A stretch of DNA of 64,000 nt from Beijerinckiaceae bacterium (lineage in GTDB: Bacteria; Pseudomonadota; Alphaproteobacteria; Rhizobiales; Beijerinckiaceae): the NCBI GenBank assembly GCA_019745195.1, contig JAIETL010000020.1:1-64000 (forward strand), read 5' to 3'. A program made the position numbers and the translations under genes. How positions within the stretch are numbered: position 1 is the stretch's first letter; each line of letters opens with the position of its first letter. The notes below the pieces were generated by a model that saw nothing but the letters and a program-made list of their open reading frames with translations, was not told the DNA's origin and did not search any database. Below, in pieces: positions 18,433-26,106 of the stretch.

Positions 18433-20157
18433 ATGACCGCCGTCGCCTTACCCGCTCTCCCCGCTCCGCGTCGGCGTCGTCTGCCCACCACGCCGGGGCA
18501 ACTCGCGCTGGCGGCTGCGATCGCGGTCTTCCTGCTCGCCTTTCTCGTGCTGCCGGTGGCGACCGTCGTCTATGTCGCCTTCACGGAAAAAGGCACAGGC
18601 GCGTTCACGCTCGTCAATTTTCTCGATTTCGCGCGCACGGACCTGTTCGTGCGCTCGTTCTGGAACTCGGTCTACGTTTCGGGGATGTCGGTGGTCTGGG
18701 CCTCGGTGCTGGCGCTGCCGCTGGCGACGCTGACGACGCGCTTCGAGTTTCGCGGCGCGGCGGTGGTCCAGACGCTCGGTTTCCTGCCGCTGATCATGCC
18801 GCCCTTCGTCGGCGCGGTGGCGATGCAGCTCTTCTTCGGGCGCAACGGCAGCGTCAACCTGCTGCTCGACGACTGGTTCGGCTTCAAGATCCCGTTCATG
18901 GAGGGGCTGAACGGCGTCATCTTCGTGCAGTCGGTCCATTATTTCCCGTTCATCCTGATCAATCTCGTGGCCGCGCTGCGCAACATCGACAGTGCGATGG
19001 AGGAGGCGGCGCAGAACCTCGGCTCGTCGGGGTTTCGCCTTTTCCGCCGCATCGTCTTCCCGCTCGCCATGCCGGGTTATCTCGCCGGCGCGTCGCTCGT
19101 CTTCGTCAAGGTCTTCGACGACCTCGCCACGCCGCTCCTGCTCAACGTCAAGGACATGCTGGCCCCGCAGGCCTATCTGCGTGTGACCTCGATCGGCATC
19201 GCGGACCCGATGGGCTATGTGATCTCGGTCGTGCTGATCGTCGCTTCCGTGTTTGCGATGTGGCTCTCGGCGTTGGCGCTGCGCGGCCGGGACTATGCGA
19301 CGACGCAGCGTGGCGGCGGCGGGCTTGCGCGACGCAAGCTCAAGGGTTGGGAGAAGATCGCAGCCTACGGTGCAGTCGGGCTCATCCTCGCGCTGGTGCT
19401 CGCGCCGCATCTGGGCCTGCTGCTGCTGTCCTTCGCGACGATATGGTCCTTCAGCCCGCTGCCTGACGCCTACACGATCGCCCATTACAGCCGCGTCTTC
19501 GGCGAGAGTTCCCTCTACATCAAGAACACCCTGATCTACGCAACGCTGGCGGGCCTCATCGACGTCGTGCTCGGGGTCGCCATCGCCTATCTTGTGCTGC
19601 GCACGAAGCTGGTGGGCCGGCAATGGCTGGACTGGGCCGCGACGGCCGCGCTCGCGATTCCCGGCGTCGTGCTCGGCATCGGCTATCTGCGCGCCTTCTA
19701 CGGCGTGACCCTGCCGGACGGCACGCCGCTGGCCGCGCTCTGGATCACGGTTGTGCTGGCGCTGGCGATCCGCCGCCTGCCTTACGCGCTGCGCGCCTGC
19801 ATGGCGGCGATGCAGCAGATCTCGGTCTCGCTGGAGGAGGCGGCTGAGAATCTCGGCGCGACCAAGGCGCGCACGGTCCGGCGCATCGTCGTGCCGCTGA
19901 TGACCGGCGGTATCCTGGCCGGGTTCGTGACAAGCTTCGCCACCGCCGCCGTCGAGCTCTCGGCGACGCTGATGCTGGTCCAGTCCAATTCGGACGCGCC
20001 GCTGGCCTATGGGCTCTACGTCTTCATGCAGTCGCCGGCAGGGCGCGGGGCCGGAGCGGCGCTCGGCGTCATCGCCGTCCTCATCGTGGCGGCCTCGACG
20101 CTTCTTTCCAACATGCTGGCCGAACGCAACAGCGCCAACCAGGGACGCAAGACGTGA
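18433..20157 (+). CDS. ABC transporter permease, double (Fe3+/2-aminoethylphosphonate class)
   Basis: A 574-residue fused permease with two six-span domains. EAA loops occur in each: EEAAQNLGSSGFRLFRRIVFPL and EEAAENLGATKARTVRRIVVPL. Length matches PhnU2/FbpB-like fused permeases without the extra N-terminal spans seen in the first system. It is preceded by a 66-base gap that contains a strong hairpin, and its stop overlaps the GTG of the ATPase gene (GTGA). It serves the 441-residue binding protein upstream. Confidence 0.92.
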   Translation: MTAVALPALPAPRRRRLPTTPGQLALAAAIAVFLLAFLVLPVATVVYVAFTEKGTGAFTLVNFLDFARTDLFVRSFWNSVYVSGMSVVWASVLALPLATLTTRFEFRGAAVVQTLGFLPLIMPPFVGAVAMQLFFGRNGSVNLLLDDWFGFKIPFMEGLNGVIFVQSVHYFPFILINLVAALRNIDSAMEEAAQNLGSSGFRLFRRIVFPLAMPGYLAGASLVFVKVFDDLATPLLLNVKDMLAPQAYLRVTSIGIADPMGYVISVVLIVASVFAMWLSALALRGRDYATTQRGGGGLARRKLKGWEKIAAYGAVGLILALVLAPHLGLLLLSFATIWSFSPLPDAYTIAHYSRVFGESSLYIKNTLIYATLAGLIDVVLGVAIAYLVLRTKLVGRQWLDWAATAALAIPGVVLGIGYLRAFYGVTLPDGTPLAALWITVVLALAIRRLPYALRACMAAMQQISVSLEEAAENLGATKARTVRRIVVPLMTGGILAGFVTSFATAAVELSATLMLVQSNSDAPLAYGLYVFMQSPAGRGAGAALGVIAVLIVAASTLLSNMLAERNSANQGRKT

Positions 20158-21260
20158 CCGGACCGAACTCGACCGCCGCCGCGCCCCCTTTGCTCGCCGC
20201 CACCCCCGTCGATATTTCGATCAGCGGAGTCAACCTCTCCTACGGCTCCAATCACGTCCTAAAGGACGTCAACCTCGAGATTCGTCCGGGCGAGTTCTTC
20301 GCTTTTCTCGGGCCTTCAGGTTGCGGAAAGACGACCTTGCTCAGGCTGATCGCCGGCTTCAACGAGGCGCAAAGCGGCGAGGTCCGCGTGGGCGGCCGCG
20401 ACATCGCCCGTCTGCCGCCCTGGAAGCGCGATGTCGGCATGGTCTTCCAGTCCTATGCGCTCTGGCCGCATATGAGCGTCGCCCGCAACGTCGCCTTCGG
20501 CCTCGAGGAGCGACCGCTGCCGCGCGCCGAGATCGCCCGGCGTGTCGAGGCGGCGCTTGACCTGCTCGGCCTTTCGCATCTCGCCGACAGGCGGCCCTCC
20601 CAGCTCTCCGGCGGCCAGCAGCAGCGCGTCGCGCTGGCTCGGACGCTCGCGATCGAGCCCAAGGTGCTGCTGCTCGACGAGCCGCTATCGAACCTCGACG
20701 CCAAGATGCGCGTGCAGGTCCGGCGCGAGTTGCGCGACCTCCAGCAGAGGCTGCGTCTGACCGCGATCTTCGTCACCCACGACCAGGAGGAGGCCAACAC
20801 GATCTGCGACCGGATCGCGGTGATGAACGACGGCGTCATCCAGCAGGTCGGCGAGCCGATGGAACTCTACGAGCGGCCGGCGAACCGCTTCGTCGCGGGG
20901 TTCCTGGGCACCGCCAACATCATCGACGGGCGCATGGGCGGGCAGGGGACGGATCGGCGGTTCGAGGCGCAGGGGCTCGCACCGATCCCCGTGCCGACGA
21001 CGGCTCCCGAGGCGACCGGCCTGATGTTCCGTCCGCAGGACGCGATGCTGGATGATCCGTCCGGCCCGGATGTCCTGACGCTGCCCGGCCGCATCGCGCA
21101 GCGCGAGTTTTTGGGAGGAACGATCCGCTATGTGGTCTCCTGCAGCGGGCGCGAGGTGCTGGTGGATCGGCCGTTCCAGTCGGCGATGACGGCATTGCCG
21201 GTGGATACGCCGACCAGCATCCACGTTCCGCGGGACCGCATTGTGTGGCTGACAGCCTGA
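20154..21260 (+). CDS. ABC transporter ATP-binding protein (FbpC/PhnT type)
   Basis: A 368-residue ATPase starting at GTG 20154, overlapping the permease stop. It has Walker A GPSGCGKTT, a Q-loop VFQSYALWPHMSV, signature LSGGQQQR, Walker B LLLDEPLSNLD and an H-loop VTHDQEEAN, then a TOBE-like C-terminal domain (about 255-368, with GLMFRPQDAM). It closes the second ABC set. The first 25 residues are an extra low-complexity leader ahead of ISISGVNLSYG; the GTG is kept because of the stop overlap, but an internal start is possible. Confidence 0.92.
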   Translation: MTGPNSTAAAPPLLAATPVDISISGVNLSYGSNHVLKDVNLEIRPGEFFAFLGPSGCGKTTLLRLIAGFNEAQSGEVRVGGRDIARLPPWKRDVGMVFQSYALWPHMSVARNVAFGLEERPLPRAEIARRVEAALDLLGLSHLADRRPSQLSGGQQQRVALARTLAIEPKVLLLDEPLSNLDAKMRVQVRRELRDLQQRLRLTAIFVTHDQEEANTICDRIAVMNDGVIQQVGEPMELYERPANRFVAGFLGTANIIDGRMGGQGTDRRFEAQGLAPIPVPTTAPEATGLMFRPQDAMLDDPSGPDVLTLPGRIAQREFLGGTIRYVVSCSGREVLVDRPFQSAMTALPVDTPTSIHVPRDRIVWLTA

Positions 21261-21697
21261 GGCCAGTTGCGGCTTGCGATCGGGGTCGTTTCCCTTATGG
21301 AGATCGAGCTTCTCAGAGCCGCGACGGATGCCGGGTCAGGCCGGGCTGGTCAGGCGGCCATGGCTACGAGGTGGACGACGGGACGCCCGCTGATCGGCGC
21401 GGTGCTTTCCGATGACATTCGGTCATGCTCCGGGCGGCATCACATCGTGGCGATGGTCGATCAGATCGGCCGTAGACCGGTCGCCCTCTCAACCCCGTCG
21501 TTCTCGCCGAATTGATAGCCGAGGCTGGATGGCGAGATTGCAGCACGGGTTAGGGCCCCGTCGCTCGCGTCCTTTGCCCTCATCACGATTTCGCTGGTCC
21601 CGACGGTTTCGCGCCGCAGCCCTTGCCTTGGCTGAGCGCTCGGCTAGGTCTCGGCATCATGGTCCGGTCGCATGACCGGCCGCGCTCCGGAGGTCCC
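21261..21697. other. Intergenic region, no supported gene
   Basis: About 440 bases between the second ABC set and a ModA-like gene. Frames exist on both strands (for example 82 residues from 21267), but none shows a ribosome site, signal peptide or recognisable motif. A short inverted sequence (CCGGTCGCATGACCGG) sits about 20 bases before the next gene. It may be the decayed trace of a lost gene plus the promoter for the next one. Confidence 0.5.
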
Positions 21698-22462
21698 ATG
21701 CGTCGCTCTCTCATCCCGATGTTCATTCTCTCCGCCCTTGCGGCGCTGACTCCGGCGTCCGCCGCCGAGATCAGAGTGCTGACGGCCGGCGCCTTCAAGC
21801 CGATCGTGCTGGCGATCACGCCGGAGTTCGAGAAGCAGACCGGCCACAAGCTGATCGTCGACAACGACACGGCCGGCGCATTGCAGCGCCGCATTCTCGG
21901 CGGCGAGGCTTTCGACGTCGCGGTGGTGACGCCGGCCGTGATCAGGGAGCTGGCGGACAAGGGCAAGATCGTCGCCGGGACCCCGGTCAACCTCGCGCGC
22001 ACCGCCGTCGGAGTAGCCGTCAAGGACGGCGCCGCCCAGCCCGACATCAAGACGGTCGAGAGCTTCAAGGCCGCGCTGCTGGCGGCTGCCAAGGTCGCTT
22101 ACATCGATCCGGCCGCCGGCGGCTCCAGCGGGATCTATTTCTCGAAGCTGCTGGAGACGATGGGGATCGCGGATGCGGTGAGGGCCAAGGCGGTGCTGGT
22201 GCCGGGCGGGCTCGTGGCGCAGCGGCTCGTCACCGGCGAGGCTGACCTCGCCATCCACCAGATCAGCGAGATCCTCGCCGTCAAGGGCGCGACGCTGGTC
22301 GGGCCGCTGCCGCGCGAAATCCAGAACTACACCACCTATGCCGGCGGGCTCGGCACGGGCGCGGCGCAGCCCGAGGCGGGCAAGGCGCTGATCGCCTTCC
22401 TCAATGGCGATGTGGCGCGGCGCGTGCTGGCCGAGAAGGGCATGGAGGCGGCCGGCAACTGA
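21698..22462 (+). CDS. ModA-like solute-binding protein (orphan)
   Basis: A 254-residue secreted binding protein with signal peptide MRRSLIPMFILSALAALTPASA. The body begins EIRVLTAGAFKPIVLAITPEFEKQTG, carries DVAVVTPAVIRELADKG, and ends with the AYIDPAAGGSSGIYFSKLLETMGI region typical of the molybdate-binding-like family (PF13531). The start at ATG 21698 has a CCGGAGG site 7 bases upstream; a longer frame from 21623 adds no signal-like sequence. No permease or ATPase gene is adjacent, so it is an orphan. Many members of this group are not molybdate binders, and the ligand is unknown. Confidence 0.8.
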   Translation: MRRSLIPMFILSALAALTPASAAEIRVLTAGAFKPIVLAITPEFEKQTGHKLIVDNDTAGALQRRILGGEAFDVAVVTPAVIRELADKGKIVAGTPVNLARTAVGVAVKDGAAQPDIKTVESFKAALLAAAKVAYIDPAAGGSSGIYFSKLLETMGIADAVRAKAVLVPGGLVAQRLVTGEADLAIHQISEILAVKGATLVGPLPREIQNYTTYAGGLGTGAAQPEAGKALIAFLNGDVARRVLAEKGMEAAGN

Positions 22463-22481
22463 GCGCCGGTCCGGCAGCGGC

Positions 22482-23144
22482 TCACCAGGGCCCGCGCGGG
22501 CCGGTGTCGATGTGGATCAGCCCGTTCCAGTAAACCTTGTTGCCGCCGACCTCGGGCAGGGAGCGGGCATAGTCCAGCACAGTGCGCGGGCGCACGCCCG
22601 GCACCCGGAAATCCATGGCCTCGCAGCGCTTGTGATAGGAGCCGCGCCGCGCCCGCCAAGGCGGCCGCCAGGTCGAGGTCACCTTCACCGCGCCGAACCG
22701 GTCGACGATCTTGTTCAGGATCGCCTTGAGGCTCGGCGGCAGGCAGACGATCGAGGTCCCTGGGTCGGTCGAGATGCCGGGCTTCTCGGGCTTCTCGTCG
22801 GGGTCGAATTGTGGTTCGGCCCCGGCCTTCTGGCCGGGCGTGAGCTTGGGCCATTCCGGCCCCTCGTCCTCGTCCGGCTCGATAGCCAGCAGCGTGCCGG
22901 CATTGGAGGATGGCGCGGCCGGTCCGGCGGCAGCCGACGGTGCAGCGGCGGCCGGCGGTGCGGCGGGCGGGGCCGGCACGACGATCACCGGCTGGCGCTG
23001 GGGCGGGGGCAGGTCGAGGTCGAAGGGGCGCGACGGGGGCAGGGGCGCGCGCATGGTCTGACCATCCTGCGGCCGTGCAGGCGTTGCGGCTGCGAGCAGA
23101 CAAGCAAGCGCCAGCAGCGGCGCGACGCGGTCCCGGGTCGGCAC
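22482..23144 (-). CDS. Secreted M15-type peptidase-like protein (YcbK/DUF882-like)
   Basis: A 220-residue protein with a signal peptide (about 1-25), a long Pro/Ala-rich linker (about 45-125) and a C-terminal domain with peptidase-M15-like signs: STWRPPWRARRGSYHKRCEAMDFRV, where H and D sit at zinc-ligand spacing, and GLIHIDTG holding the last histidine. Relatives trim cell-wall peptides or anchor there. It is followed after three bases by no gene in the same direction, but preceded closely by an HdeA-like gene on the same strand, which could share its promoter. Catalytic activity is an inference from the retained His/Asp/His set. Confidence 0.7.
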   Translation of the reverse strand: MPTRDRVAPLLALACLLAAATPARPQDGQTMRAPLPPSRPFDLDLPPPQRQPVIVVPAPPAAPPAAAAPSAAAGPAAPSSNAGTLLAIEPDEDEGPEWPKLTPGQKAGAEPQFDPDEKPEKPGISTDPGTSIVCLPPSLKAILNKIVDRFGAVKVTSTWRPPWRARRGSYHKRCEAMDFRVPGVRPRTVLDYARSLPEVGGNKVYWNGLIHIDTGPRGPW

Positions 23145-23147
23145 GGG

Positions 23148-23468
23148 TCAGGGCGCCGGCGTCGGAATGAACACCGCGCGCGTCTCCGCGCCGATCAGGG
23201 GAGCCTGGGGCGCCTTGGCGCAGAGTTCGGCCAAGGCCTCGGGCGCGGCGGCGATCTTCTCGATGTCGAGCATCGGACGCTGAGCCCCGCCGGCGAAATA
23301 GCCGGCGAGCCAGAGCGAAATCTGGCTGCGGTCATTGCCGTTCATGGCGACGAAATCCGCGCAGGTGGCGCGCATCAGGTCGATCGGCTCGGCACGGACA
23401 TTGCCTGCGGAACAGAGCCCGGCCATCACGCCAGCCAGCACAGCCAGCCGTCGCCAACACAGCAACAT
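23148..23468 (-). CDS. HdeA/HdeB-family periplasmic protein
   Basis: A 106-residue protein with signal peptide (about 1-26, ending NVRAEP). The mature part [26 protein letters not shown] ... ELCAKAP has the two cysteines and the helical pattern of the HdeA/HdeB acid-stress chaperone family. Alphaproteobacterial members are common and of uncertain role. It lies three bases upstream of the M15-like gene on the same strand, so the two form a small operon diverging from nuoA. Confidence 0.72.
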   Translation of the reverse strand: MLLCWRRLAVLAGVMAGLCSAGNVRAEPIDLMRATCADFVAMNGNDRSQISLWLAGYFAGGAQRPMLDIEKIAAAPEALAELCAKAPQAPLIGAETRAVFIPTPAP

Positions 23469-23767
23469 GGGACGCCTTTCTCGGTGGCTGGCCGGTCTCG
23501 GCCCGAAGCGATTCGACCGCAGTGTGTCGCGCCGCGCCTCGCTCTGCCAGAGCGATGCCCGCGCTATGCGGTAAAATTCCGGCGACGTCGATCCGGGTTC
23601 CGCCGGAAACCGCCCGTCATTCCCGGAAGACGGGGCGCTTCTGCGCGAATGACGGCATTGTGCGGCGCGGCATACTCTTGCTTCATTCCAAAGCAGGGTC
23701 TAATCGACTGGTCGGTCAATGCAGATCGGCGCGCAAGCGTCGGGCGGCGGTGCGAGAGGAGACCGTG
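23469..23767. other. Divergent intergenic region before nuoA with a palindrome
   Basis: About 300 bases between the HdeA-like gene and nuoA; it must hold the complex I promoter. An inverted pair CCGTCATTC (about 23614) and GAATGACGG (about 23647) with a GC-rich middle resembles, in shortened form, the palindromic repeats at 34300 and 43312. I see no confident -35/-10 set. Confidence 0.45.
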
Positions 23768-24148
23768 ATGCAGACACTCCAGGCGCCCTCGCTGCTTGCC
23801 GACTATCTGCCGCTGGTGATCTTCATCGGCGTCTCGGCCTTCATCGGGCTGGCCCTGCTCATCGCGCCCTTCGTGATCGCCTATTCCAATCCCGATCCCG
23901 AAAAGCTCTCGGCCTATGAATGCGGCTTCAACGCCTTCGACGACGCCCGCATGAAGTTCGACGTGCGCTTCTATCTGGTCGCGATCCTGTTCATCATCTT
24001 CGACCTCGAAGTGGCGTTCCTGTTTCCCTGGGCGGTCGCGTTTGGCGGGCTCGGCTGGTATGGTTTCGTCTCGATGATGATCTTCCTCGGCGTTCTGACC
24101 GTCGGCTTCGTCTATGAGTGGCGCAAGGGTGCGCTGGAGTGGGACTGA
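23768..24148 (+). CDS. nuoA: NADH-quinone oxidoreductase subunit A
   Basis: A 126-residue membrane subunit at the quinone site of complex I. Three spans are visible, with the conserved loop [40 protein letters not shown]. The ATG at 23768 is kept because AGAGGAGACC stands 7 bases upstream; a GTG one codon earlier is possible. It is the first gene of the nuo run. Confidence 0.96.
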   Translation: MQTLQAPSLLADYLPLVIFIGVSAFIGLALLIAPFVIAYSNPDPEKLSAYECGFNAFDDARMKFDVRFYLVAILFIIFDLEVAFLFPWAVAFGGLGWYGFVSMMIFLGVLTVGFVYEWRKGALEWD

Positions 24149-24213
24149 CCGTCACATCGCTGGCGCATGGCGCGCGTCACATCCGACGGTTGAGGCATCA
24201 CAAGGGTAACAGA

Positions 24214-24798
24214 ATGGCAGTCACAGCGATCGATCGCGGCGACCCGCTGGTCGCGCCGTCTCCGAAGGGGCTGCTCGGCCCCGACGGACAGCCCGTGGGC
24301 GCGCGCGATCCCTTCTTCACCCAGGTCAATGCCGAACTCGCCGACAAGGGTTTTCTCGTCACCGCCACCGACGACCTGATCAACTGGTCGCGCACCGGCT
24401 CGCTGATGTGGATGACCTTCGGGCTTGCCTGCTGCGCGGTCGAGATGATGCAGCTCTCGATGCCGCGCTACGATGTCGAGCGCTTCGGTTTCGCGCCGCG
24501 CGCCTCACCGCGCCAGTCCGACGTGATGATCGTGGCGGGCACGCTGACCAACAAGATGGCCCCGGCGCTGCGCAAGGTCTACGACCAGATGCCGGAGCCG
24601 CGCTACGTCATCTCGATGGGCTCCTGCGCCAATGGCGGCGGCTACTACCACTACAGCTATAGCGTGGTGCGCGGCTGCGACCGCATCGTGCCGATCGACA
24701 TCTATGTGCCGGGCTGCCCACCGACCGCCGAAGCGCTGCTCTACGGCGTGCTGCTGCTGCAGAAGAAGATCCGCCGCACCGGTACGATCGAGAGGTGA
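24214..24798 (+). CDS. nuoB: NADH-quinone oxidoreductase subunit B
   Basis: A 194-residue subunit that carries the last iron-sulfur cluster (N2) before quinone. Cluster cysteines are visible in [20 protein letters not shown] and [10 protein letters not shown]. Start ATG 24214 has AAGGG about 8 bases upstream; the frame reaches back to 24118 only as a shadow of nuoA. The next small gene begins four bases after its stop. Confidence 0.96.
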   Translation: MAVTAIDRGDPLVAPSPKGLLGPDGQPVGARDPFFTQVNAELADKGFLVTATDDLINWSRTGSLMWMTFGLACCAVEMMQLSMPRYDVERFGFAPRASPRQSDVMIVAGTLTNKMAPALRKVYDQMPEPRYVISMGSCANGGGYYHYSYSVVRGCDRIVPIDIYVPGCPPTAEALLYGVLLLQKKIRRTGTIER

Positions 24799-24801
24799 GG
24801 C

Positions 24802-25053
24802 ATGGCTGAACCTGTGGAGATGATTGTTCCGATGCTACGCGAGATGCGGGCTGATCTTGTGGCTCGCCTCGACCAGCATTCCGTTCGCTTCGATCTCGTC
24901 GACAAGCGTCTGACGAAAATCGAGGGGCATCTCGAATCTTTTCGACATGCTCTGACTGCGGACACGCTGATGAGCAAACTCGTCACTGGCGAGTTCGAGG
25001 AACGGATCGAAGCCTTAGAGGCCAAGGTCCGCGAACTGGAGGCGCATAAATGA
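24802..25053 (+). CDS. Small coiled-coil protein inserted between nuoB and nuoC
   Basis: An 83-residue acidic/basic helical protein without signal or membrane segment. Heptad-like spacing of Leu/Ile/Val runs from [19 protein letters not shown] to [17 protein letters not shown], predicting coiled coils. I do not recognise a family. The ATG lies four bases after the nuoB stop and its TGA overlaps the nuoC ATG, so it is co-translated and has probably been in the operon long enough to be coupled. A second small coiled-coil gene between nuoF and nuoG has a similar opening (VxxMLxxM followed by charged heptads), so the two may be distant relatives. Its codon use is slightly less GC-rich than that of nuo genes. 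Confidence 0.7.
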   Translation: MAEPVEMIVPMLREMRADLVARLDQHSVRFDLVDKRLTKIEGHLESFRHALTADTLMSKLVTGEFEERIEALEAKVRELEAHK

Positions 25054-25652
25054 GCGATGCGCTTATCGCCCTCGGCGAAGAGATCAAGGCGGCGCTTCCC
25101 GGCGCGGTCACCGACGCGGTCGTCGCATTCGACGAACTGACGATCCACGCCGAGGCGTCTCGTATCGTCGAGGCGCTGCGCACGCTCTATGCCGAGCCGC
25201 GCTTCCGCTTCGTCAACTTCACCGACATCGCCGGGGCCGACTATCCAGGCCGCGAGAAGCGCTTCGACGTCGTCTACCACCTGCTCGCCCCGCATCATAA
25301 CCGGCGCATCCGGGTCAAGATCCAGACCGACGAGGCGACGCCGGTTCCCTCGGTGATCGAGGTGTTCCCGGCGGCCAACTGGTACGAGCGCGAGGCCTAC
25401 GACTTCTACGGCATCCTGTTCTCGGGCCATCCCGACCTGCGCCGCATCCTCACCGATTACGGCTTCGAGGGTTATCCGCTGCGCAAGGACTTCCCGCTGA
25501 CCGGCTATGTCGAGGTGCGCTATGACGACGAACAGAAGCGCGTCGTCTACGAGCCGGTGAAGCTGAACCAGGAGTTCCGCAATTTCGACTTCCTCTCGCC
25601 CTGGGAAGGTACGGATTATGTCCTGCCGGGGGATGAGAAGGCGAAAGTCTAG
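25050..25652 (+). CDS. nuoC: NADH-quinone oxidoreductase subunit C
   Basis: A 200-residue 30-kDa-type subunit of the peripheral arm, separate from NuoD (not the fused enterobacterial form). Signature segments are [23 protein letters not shown] and the family stretch [23 protein letters not shown]. The ATG overlaps the TGA of the small coiled-coil gene. An inserted small gene separates it from nuoD. Confidence 0.95.
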   Translation: MSDALIALGEEIKAALPGAVTDAVVAFDELTIHAEASRIVEALRTLYAEPRFRFVNFTDIAGADYPGREKRFDVVYHLLAPHHNRRIRVKIQTDEATPVPSVIEVFPAANWYEREAYDFYGILFSGHPDLRRILTDYGFEGYPLRKDFPLTGYVEVRYDDEQKRVVYEPVKLNQEFRNFDFLSPWEGTDYVLPGDEKAKV

Positions 25653-25658
25653 GCAATG

Positions 25659-25679
25659 GGCAGTCGGCAGTCGGCAGTC
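25659..25679 (+). repeat. Left inverted heptamer repeat, (GGCAGTC)3
   Basis: Three head-to-tail copies of GGCAGTC directly after nuoC. Its reverse complement GACTGCC, with a first-base variant TACTGCC, is repeated four times after the four-helix-bundle gene at 26063-26090, so the two arrays form an inverted pair around that gene. Confidence 0.85.
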
Positions 25680-25701
25680 GTGACGAATGAAGGGTTGTGC
25701 G

Positions 25702-26061
25702 ATGAGCATTCAATCCTATCAGGATTTGCGTGTATGGCAGGAGGCAATGGCGCTCGCCGAAACCGTCTATCGGATGACGAAACGGTTTCCCAAGGACGAG
25801 CTGTTCGGCCTTACTTCACAGATGCGCCGAGCGTCCGTGTCGATACCGGCCAACATCGCCGAAGGGTACGGCCGCGAGAGTACGGGTGCGTACATACAGT
25901 TCCTGCGGGTCTCGCAAGGCTCACTGAAGGAACTGGAAACGCACGCTTTGCTGGCAAATCGCGTCGGCATCCTGGCCGAACTCGACATGAAGATGGTGCT
26001 GTCATCAGCCGAAGCGACCGGCAAGATGCTGCGCGCGCTCATCCGGTCGCTGGAAAAGTAA
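25702..26061 (+). CDS. Four-helix-bundle protein (23S rRNA intervening-sequence family)
   Basis: A 119-residue all-helical protein with the family pattern IQSYQDLRVWQEAMALAETVY, FPKDELFGLTSQMRRASVSIPANIAEGYGR and FLRVSQGSLKELETHALLA (TIGR02436/S23-type). Relatives are encoded inside intervening sequences of 23S rRNA genes and as stray genes in many bacteria; the related Avd protein binds nucleic acid in retroelements. Start ATG 25702 has GAAGGG about 8 bases upstream; 25687 is an alternative. It interrupts the nuo run between nuoC and nuoD and is bracketed by inverted heptamer arrays. GC content is lower than that of nuo genes. It has no role known in complex I, so it is best read as a passenger element that landed between cistrons. 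Confidence 0.9.
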   Translation: MSIQSYQDLRVWQEAMALAETVYRMTKRFPKDELFGLTSQMRRASVSIPANIAEGYGRESTGAYIQFLRVSQGSLKELETHALLANRVGILAELDMKMVLSSAEATGKMLRALIRSLEK

Positions 26062-26062
26062 C

Positions 26063-26090
26063 GACTGCCTACTGCCTACTGCCTACTGCC
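26063..26090 (-). repeat. Right inverted heptamer repeat, GACTGCC(TACTGCC)3
   Basis: Four heptamers begin one base after the stop of the four-helix-bundle gene and end 16 bases before nuoD. They are the inverted counterpart of the left array at 25659-25679, with one consistent base change. Paired in RNA, the two arrays would bring nuoC and nuoD ends together in a long stem with the gene in the loop. Confidence 0.85.
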
Positions 26091-26106
26091 AGAGGCGAAG
26101 CCTGAC

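Noticed and set aside
12654..21260. Calling both ABC sets Fe3+ transporters
   Set aside because: Family membership alone covers several substrates; binding-site signs and context point elsewhere, so the entries keep a neutral class name.
21267..21515. An 82-residue plus-strand frame after the second ABC set
   Set aside because: No ribosome site or motif; the composition looks like non-coding sequence. Could be a gene remnant but cannot be supported.
25659..26090. Heptamer arrays considered as a CRISPR or tandem-repeat locus
   Set aside because: Units are only seven bases with no spacers, three and four copies, and stand in opposite orientation around one gene; this is an inverted pair, not a CRISPR.
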